A stretch of DNA of 64,000 bases from Rhodocollybia butyracea (lineage: Eukaryota; Basidiomycota; Agaricomycetes; Agaricales; Omphalotaceae), in NCBI GenBank assembly GCA_015501585.1, contig JADNRY010000059.1, positions 124,001-188,000 of the forward strand, given 5' to 3'. A program made the translations under genes and the position numbers. Shown here one piece after another: positions 56,691 through 64,000 of the stretch; position 1 is the stretch's first letter, and every line of letters begins with the position of its first letter. The notes beneath the pieces are model-generated. The model searched no databases. It was not told the DNA's origin and worked only from the letters and a program-made list of their open reading frames with translations.

Positions 56691-58779
56691 CTACTGTGCT
56701 ATCTGAGTACCAAGGTCCATTGCTGTCAAAAATGAGATCTCATCATGACTGGGACGGCTGAGCTCTGCCCAGTGACAATAATGATTACACTGGTGCTTGT
56801 TTGGGAAGTGCATAAAGGCCGAACCAATATTCCCATCTCCATAGAGTGCTGGAGGTGAGATGGTGTCACCTTTGTCCATGAAGGCTTGTTCCATTACACT
56901 CTCACTCAGTCTCGTTGGATGAGTCATAAGTTGGGGATCAGATAGCTCATCACCAACACCTACAGTCGACCATTGATCAGATTCCCTATTCGCTTAGAAT
57001 CAAAAACAATGTACCTTGCCAGTCTGAGATATATACGCTAGCCCCTTTGTCTTGTCAAACTGCAGGTGTTGTAGAAAACACATAAACTGCACACATTCAT
57101 ATCCCTGCTCATTGGCAGCCATCAAGGGGACAGCACAAGAGTTAAGGATATACTTCTGCCACGTTCCTTCAATACGGTCTTCAACAATGTACAACTCAGC
57201 CTTTCTGGTACCCTCCCTTTGCATGATACCATTGCAGCCGGTACAAAGCACAAGTCGTAGATACCAAGCAGACAAGGACCATTTTTTGCCTCCAGAACTA
57301 ATACATAGTTGAGAACATGGCAGAGAAGTGATTTGCACCACATCAGTAAAGCACACTCCATGCGACATTTGGCGTATTCTGTCCTAGCTGGGTAACGGCT
57401 CAAGTCGCTGTCCAATTTCCCAGAAACAAAAGGGCGCTTTACAGCAACCAAACCCTGAGGACCTTCGTAGTGTTTGGTAGGTGAGACAATGATAGAAAGA
57501 TATCCTTCAACGCAATCCTTCATGGCTCCACACCCAAGACTGGTGGTGCGAATCTTGAGAGTCCCATGGAAACTGCAACAGTTGGCAGCTTCAGGATCAA
57601 AATTTTGGAAATTTGGTTGTCATCGATAAGTGCTGGAAAGAACAGGACAGGAACCAGATATACCCGCACAATCTTAGTGTCTGCACCGCCAAGCTCTGAA
57701 AGTCCAGTTTGGTTCAAATATTTAGAGGCAACTGAAAAATGACCATGCACTTTGAGTTTGTGACATAGGAATTCCACCTGCAAATAATCCTCCTGATAAT
57801 TTTTGTGCCTCTGGTGAGCGATATAGCTCAGTCGACGTCTTTGTCTTTGTATACTTCCGCTGAGGCAAAGGAGGAGGACTTATGGCCTAGTTGATATAAG
57901 TTACCAGCAAATCAGACATATGAAGTTTTAAAACTCACTGAGCTACTCTGTTTGGAAGCTACTTGGGCAAGTATAGACTGAGAATCTGTGCCATCAGACA
58001 GTGATTGCTGATTATTGTCAAAGGCTGATGGGGAGGGTTCCTTGTTTGAGGCCAACAATAATGAACTGGTGCTTCTGGATGCCTGGGTTTGCTTTGACAG
58101 TAGAAATAGAGGCTGCAATATCTTGCTTATTGATATAGGGGCTTCTGATGTGGAGTCTGTCTCGGCGTCTGATAGCAAGAAAGATGATTTCTCATTTGAG
58201 CTCAATGATGACGATCTGGTCTTCCTAGATGAAGCTGTCGAAGGTACACATTTTGAATCTATTGAGATATGAGGTAGAACAAGAGAAGAATATTAATCAG
58301 GCTTACAAGATCGACCTTTATTTAGCTGGGGCTGCAATGCTACTACACTAGACTCCTCATCCTGCAAATAATAGTCAGACAAGTTATGCAACTGCAGGTA
58401 AACCAAATACTGGATTCTGAAAAGTCTCAAAGCAGATAAACTGTGCTCTGTCAAGAACCCATGCTACACGGAATGGCTTTTGCCTTTTAAACTGATACGT
58501 ATCCTTTTTCAGTGGTTTGGTGCTATTAGATTTGACTAGACAGGCCAAATAAAAAATGAGTTGGTCCTCTGGAACGATGTCAAGGTCCTGCCACTTGTCA
58601 ATGTGCCTTAGAGTCATAGAAGAAAAGTCAAAGTCAAAATCAGGGAATGCCGCAAAAAGCTTGGGGAATAGAATGTTCTCTATATTCAACTTGATTTTGG
58701 GGACTGTCACTTGTGCAGACACTCCAGAATGGCCTTCAATTGGACTCCCCTGTATATCTATTAGCATACAAGTAATCAA
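56691..58779 (-). CDS. alpha-type (MHCK/EF2) protein kinase of a basidiomycete family
   Basis: Minus-strand exons. The C-terminal half is an alpha-kinase: VAVKRPF (ATP-binding Lys region), MECALLMWCKSLLCHVLN, YIVEDRIEGTWQKYILN, ECVQFMCFLQHLQFDKTKG, then across an intron AYISDWQGVGDELSDPQLMTHP (split here: AYISDWQG / SDPQLMTHP), GNIGSAFMHFPNKHQCNHYC with the zinc-binding Cys/His cluster, and WAEL near the end. The N-terminal part (58384-58779 and 57520-58205) is Ser-rich or unassigned. Alpha-kinases phosphorylate Ser/Thr in helices; expanded families occur in Agaricomycetes. Exon joins in 57400-58400 are not all resolved, so functionality is uncertain. Stop at 56691. Confidence 0.62.
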
Positions 58780-58829
58780 CTAGGGCAATAATATTTACCT
58801 CCAATGCAGTGAAATTCTTGGTCAAAGTA

Positions 58830-59879
58830 ACATAACCAATACTATATTCAAAGTTGATAACCTCCATACCATTCTGCGACAATCTCTAGATCCCAGTCTT
58901 GCTGGAACGATTCAACATTGTTATATGTGGGATAAAAAGAACATTATGCCAGAAATTGAGTGGAGTCAATTGCGGCGCCAATGGACACCTGGTTTTGAGG
59001 ATTTGTTAGATATCAGTGTGCGTAATGGATGGTACTCAGTCGAAAACACTCTTGAAAGGTACGAAAGACATCTATATCTTTGCAAGTACTGAAACAGGTA
59101 TTAGTTTGGTTTTTTGTTGGGTTTTTATTCCATACCTTCAAGCTGAGCTCGATCTCTACCGTAACCGGCGAAATCTGTGCAGCAAACGTCATGACAAGAA
59201 CAAAGTGCTTCCCCACGGTGTCCCTGCTCATATCGAGATGTCGCCCCAAGATTATGATGCAGTGAACTTTGCAGTCAGTACACAGAATACTGGAGCATTA
59301 GAAAATAGTCTAATATGACTGTTTTTAGCTTCCTGCCAACTTAGCTCAGGTCGAAACTGTTGAAAAAATATTTGCCCCGTCTGATCATCCAGTATTCCAG
59401 CTTGTTCCTCCATCATTTGAGGAGACCATTTCATTTTTTTACAATGAACTGGGCATGCCTGTCATATCTAGATCAAACATCTGGGATATCTATAATCTTC
59501 TACTTGCAGATTTCGCCAGGATCCAGGTTCAGTTTTGGCACAAAAAATGCAAGAATGGGATGAAAATGTTAGTCTTGCTTGTGATCCCAGCTGGGGCAAT
59601 GACACATTTGAAAAAATGCCTGGGGAACCATTGATCAAGGTGGAAGGATATCTTGGTGGAGTAAACGGTGGGGCTGGACCTGGTACGTTATTGAAAACTG
59701 AATCTGGTAACTGTCTGTAAATTAATAATGGAATCATTTTAGCAGGCGACGGTGACTCTAGCAATGAGGATGGTGAGATTCCTATGGACAACGCTATCCC
59801 AATCCAGGATGAGCCTGATGTTCAACTTGAGTTTGACTCAGACAATGAAGATTTTGGAGTTGGCAATTTGCATCTTTGA
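58830..59879 (+). pseudogene. integrase-like protein, C-terminal part only
   Basis: Plus-strand pieces: SLAGTIQHCYMWDKKN, WSQLRRQWTPGFEDLLD, WVFIPYLQAELDLYRNRRN, KNKVLPHGVPAHIEMSPQDY, APSDHPVFQLVPPSF, ISRSNIWDIYNLLLADFA, and an acidic tail ending GVGNLHL (stop 59877-59879). I recall the 'LPHGVP' segment from the C-terminal half of a large basidiomycete family with an integrase-like core; that core is absent here. A frame change near 59085-59105 and lack of a start suggest a 5'-truncated copy lying between two minus-strand genes. Family assignment rests on memory, not on a search. Confidence 0.42.
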
Positions 59880-59960
59880 TATGTATCTAGATTTACTGGG
59901 TTATTGATGTTCAGAACTATCACACAAAAATCAGATTTAAACTAAAATACCAATACGTAG

Positions 59961-62900
59961 TCAATCTTCTGCAATCCATTTTTCCAACTTTTTTTGATCT
60001 ATAGATAAGTCAAACGGAAAGGATTGTGAATCACTATCATTGCCTACAACCATGGTCTCTTCTTTGCGTGCTACCTCTGCCATTTGTCAAAGGGTGTTGT
60101 ACACTTTTTTTGGAAACATTTTCTTCCAACAAGAAACCTTGCAAAGCAAGTGTTCAATAAAAATGGCATTGAAACAGATTTTTGCTTGATAACTGGTGGG
60201 AAGCATATGGTCAAGTGCATCATATACACAGCAGAAGGCAGCCTGAACATGCACTTCTGGTGACTGAGCATCCACTCAAAGGCCTAGATGTTGCAATTCT
60301 TTGAACGCACCCATATGCTTATTGGCTAGAACAATTTTTGCCATAGTGTTGCAACTAGGCAAAGGACAAAGTGCTAAGAGTGCGAAGGTGTTAGCAAACT
60401 GCATTCAAGTGATACCTGAGCCAAATCCTGCAATTCCAATGTTCTTGGCTAGTTCAAGCGCATCAGAGTATGTTTGATCAGCTTTAGCACAAAATATACA
60501 CCAAAGGTTCTGAACATTTTCGGAAAACATTGGACAAAGTCGGGTACCAAATAGAGGGTGATGAGTAGCTGGATTGCGCTCAAATGCAAGCCAAAAACAA
60601 GGTGTACCCCAACATTTCATATTATCAACCGGAAGTGTAGGATCCACCATATAAGCTTGTTTGAATACTGCGATACAAGATTCTGCAGTGGTAAACCATT
60701 TCTTTTCCAGATAATGACTAAAAAACCTCTGGGTCATTACACCTTGACCAGTTCCAAGCAACACCAAGAGGTTGGAGAGAGTATAGTCATCAGCAAGAAG
60801 ATTCTGCTTGGCAAATTTTTTTCAGACAAGAGATTGAAAGAAATTGAATGCACGTATAGGTTCGTAATGGTCAGGGTCTCGAACACTGGATTTTGTGTTG
60901 GTGACAGGATCCATTCCACAAATGAGACACCAAAGGGAGCTCACACCAACATTCATGTCTCCTTTCTGCTTGTTGAGTGCTTCATGTATCATAAATTAAA
61001 GCATATCAATACGCAGTCCATCAGCATACGGGAGAAGATTGGCAAGAGGAGCATCAGATGGAACAGGAGCGACATCAATGAAGAGATTATTGCGAGTGAC
61101 TCAATGAGCCTGAGACCGCTGTAAGCTTCCACCCGTATTATGACGGCATTGGGATTTAGCCATTTGTGAAAGGCCATCTGAAACAATTTCCGATAGTTCA
61201 AACACAACTTCTTGAACTTCTCCTGCTTCAAATTCTTTGACCAGACAACTAGCCACTGAAGCAAAAACATTATGTCCTAGCAATATCTGGCTAGCAACAA
61301 ACACATCCCCATGTTTCCCAGTGTCAAGTAACAGAATGGGATTGGATACAACTTGTAGCATCACTTTGGATGCAAAGAGACTGTCGTTGTCCAACCAGTC
61401 AACCAAAGCATCAAGGAAGGCTCCACAAATTATACAACAGTGAAAGATTGCAGATGCGGTGGGAGCTGGGGCATTTTCTCGGTACTGGTTGATATACTTG
61501 TCGAAAGATGCCAGGCCAGGAGAAATCACTGATTTGACTAAGATCTGCACCAGACACTGCTGAGCAAACCCAACCAGAAGTTCCTGAGTGTGTAGAGACT
61601 GGCTTTTGGAGGGTATGGGTATGGTCACTACAGGCTTGTCTTGCAAATCGAATGATGCAAAACACTCTTCTGCAAGCAAAAGCGGCTCAGGAACTGAGTC
61701 GGTTGGTGTTTCTGTTGGATTGGCCTGCCTTTTCCACTTTGAATTTTGAGAGATGCAGTATTGTTGGATTTGCTGAATCTAAATAACAACTGAGTGTACA
61801 AGTGCAGAGAACCTTGGCCACTGACGTTCTACTGCTGCTTTTCCATCATCCAGATATTGTTGCACAATTTGAGTAAAGAGATGCCATCCAAATACCATTT
61901 GAAACTGATAAATGAATTGCAGGCTCCAGCAAATGGATAATGATAACGACGACATCATGATATCAAGGTTTTGAGCAAGCAAAACTGCATGATTAAGAGT
62001 AGTGGCGGCAGAAAAGAGATGATCAAGAAGGATATCTTGTTGAAGAAGAGAAGTATCTTCAGACCATTCCTCATAGCAATGATTCCACTTTGACGTTGAA
62101 TCAACTGCGACTTGACAAGCTGCTGGTGTGACTAGCAATGCAGAGCCAGCTTTAGAGACAATCACAGCCAAAGTCTTATACTCTAGGGACATCCTCTGGA
62201 CATCTAGAAGCTCCTTCAAGGCCTTGACAGTACGGTTATCATTGTGTCGTAGTGGGAAACAACAGTCAAGATTTTTAACAATATTCAGTCCAAAGCTTGT
62301 GCCATGTATCTGCTTGTATGTTTTGATAAGATCGGGGGCACTGAAGGAGCCAGGTAAATAAACTGGTAATAATTGCATAGGCTTAAACTCACTTCATTAA
62401 TGATTCAGCCACATATGAATCATCTTTTTTCCCAAACCCTTTCCATTGCACCGCATACTCATAATTTCCTGTCTGTGTTAAGATAATATTAGAGAGATGG
62501 TGATAGATAATCAGTTGAAAACAGACCATAAAATTGAAACAATGTTTTAAAATCATTGAAACTTCAAATATCTGACCATTGTCCTCAGCTTGGGCAGAAT
62601 TACTTTCTTTAGCAGAGATGGTTGTTTGAGAGGCAGAAACATGAAGGGCACCCTGACCGGTTCTAGTGGGTTGGACTGACGTTGTTTGAGATGAAGTATG
62701 AGACCGCAAGGATTGACGCAGCTCAACCTTTTCCTTATCAAACTCTAGATCAAAGGGTATATCGACAGTAACAAGATTGCTGTGAAGGTTGGTAAATGTC
62801 GGAGGGATCCGATTAGGCTCACATCGGGCCATTCGTGCAAAATTATAATCTTGCATGTATTGCTCTAGAGCCATTAAACATTGCCAGTCATTGAAAGTCT

Positions 62901-63372
62901 CACAGGCTGGAAAACCATCATCGGCAAAAGTATGGGCAGTTCCTTGTGACTTGAAGCCAGTGGGCTCAGTCATTGACACACCATGCTCCCGCTGAAACAC
63001 TGACTGATTTGGATAAAGAACATAGACAACATGGTTCTCAGGCCCAGCATACAGAAAAGTACGCTTAAGTGAAGCAATAAATTTTGCGACAGATTCTGTA
63101 TCAGCTGTGGGTGATGTTCCAGAGTGAAGGTCATTGCCTTTAATCAAGGCAAAGAAATGAGTGTAACCATTTTTGTCTGTAGAAATCTGCAGATATAGCC
63201 CACTTCGAGCAAGGAGAAAATCACCAACAGCGCTACCTATCAAGTTGTCAGTACCAGAAAATCTGAATAAAGTATTTGGGTATTTATGTGTAGGTATGCA
63301 AAAGGTGCTATAAAACAACCTAACAAAAACACTACCGCACCTAACCAGACTATCGATATTGTCAAGTCTCAA
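59961..63372 (-). CDS. large chromodomain protein of unknown function
   Basis: Minus-strand exons over 3.4 kb. The N-terminal block (62389-63372) has GLYLQISTDKNGYTHFFALI, LHSGTSPTADTESV and VVYVLYPNQSVFQ, none of which I recognise. A chromodomain follows: FEVSMILKH, intron, NYEYAVQWKGFGKKDDSY, VAESLM, intron, FSAPDLIKTYK. Next is a long helical region (61100-62300) and Cys-pair segments (CCIICG; CLICGMD; WCIFCAK), ending with an acidic LEKWIAED (stop 59961). The start and several joins are unclear; two in-frame stops near 60094 and 60296 are either intronic or disabling. The protein may belong to a transposon or an accessory gene family; I know no function. Confidence 0.5.
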
Positions 63373-64000
63373 ACAAAGAGGCTTGTTAACCAGTCGTATT
63401 TAATTAATACTTCTGATCTAACAGATTCGGGGGCTGCTTGGTAGACAATGCTTACAAGAACTTAAACGTTACAGTGTTTTGGGGGTATCTTTGTATAGAG
63501 TTGGTGTGCACTATACGGGTATTGGTGACAATAAGCGTCGGGAATACGTACCTTCAATATATGTGATATTAAAGTGAGTCTTGCTGTATTCACTCAGTAG
63601 ATAATTCCTCAGGTGTGGTTCACACAAAGAATTGAGATAACAAGTGTAATTCTTGTAGGTACTGGGTTACAAAATATAGAGACTAGAGAAAAAGGGTGTA
63701 TGGGTAATTTCCCCCCTTTTATAGTCTTTTACATGGGAAATCATTAAGTAATTAAATATATAGTACATGTGTTGGCCTCAAGGCAAACCATGGTTTGCAT
63801 GAGTAAGCCATTCTAAATAAGTACAGCCTCAATGACTCAATGTAACTCATTTGAATATACCCGCATGTTCATAGTCACATGATCAGCAGGTCTAGTCATT
63901 CCGAGTCATTTTGAGTGCCAAATAATAATAGTTATGATTTTAATATGACCAGGAGATGTGCTAGGTTGTTCAATACCTTACAGAAGCTCCCCCTTCCAAA
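63373..64000. other. window end, upstream of the chromodomain gene
   Basis: About 630 bp, AT-rich, no supportable frame. Probably promoter of the minus-strand chromodomain gene. Confidence 0.4.

Overview
The window is nuclear DNA of a filamentous basidiomycete, most likely an Agaricomycete. Genes are densely packed and cut by many GT-AG introns of about 45-58 nt. Single-copy eukaryotic genes alternate with islands of fungal transposable elements. The species cannot be named from the sequence. Coding coordinates are outer limits (start codon to stop codon); I rebuilt splice junctions by hand from frame, family conservation and GT..AG sites, and give them where they close in frame.

Left gene block (1-17.9 kb): a SUN-domain ER protein (SLP1/SUCO type), an MFS transporter, the Msp1/ATAD1 AAA extractase, an RBM25-type splicing factor (divergent from Msp1), an 18-exon type-B carboxylesterase, a copia remnant, and a single-pass membrane glycoprotein.

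First transposon island (18.3-33.6 kb): a 2.1 kb long-terminal-inverted-repeat element with a 9-bp target duplication (Mutator-like); an 8.6 kb Ty3/gypsy chromovirus-type retrotransposon on the minus strand with 640-bp LTRs and a 5-bp GATAG target duplication; a TA-flanked mariner-like MITE; and a short deleted copia element between two ~150-bp LTRs. Between its pol gene and 3' LTR the gypsy element carries an intron-containing gene on the opposite strand, encoding a coiled-coil protein with an exact Zn2Cys6 cysteine pattern. Its gag/pol boundary looks like a -1 frameshift site. pol is broken in several places.

Central gene block (34.2-52.7 kb): an FMN-dependent alpha-hydroxy-acid oxidase, a small PPxY-tailed membrane protein that no single ORF shows, a CCDC25/JLP2 homologue, a small unknown protein, a Cep57-domain coiled-coil protein, a TDT-family (malate/sulfite) transporter, an HNT1-type HIT hydrolase with a 3-nt exon, a 2-oxoglutarate/Fe(II) dioxygenase, PRMT3, and glutathione synthetase (PRMT3 and GSH2 share a ~92-bp divergent promoter). 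These are unrelated housekeeping genes, not a pathway cluster.

Right accessory region (52.7-64 kb): two minisatellite arrays, a decayed GH131 glucanase gene, an alpha-type (MHCK/EF2) protein kinase, the 3' half of an integrase-like protein family found in basidiomycetes, and a large chromodomain protein of unknown function. No tRNA, rRNA or CRISPR was found.
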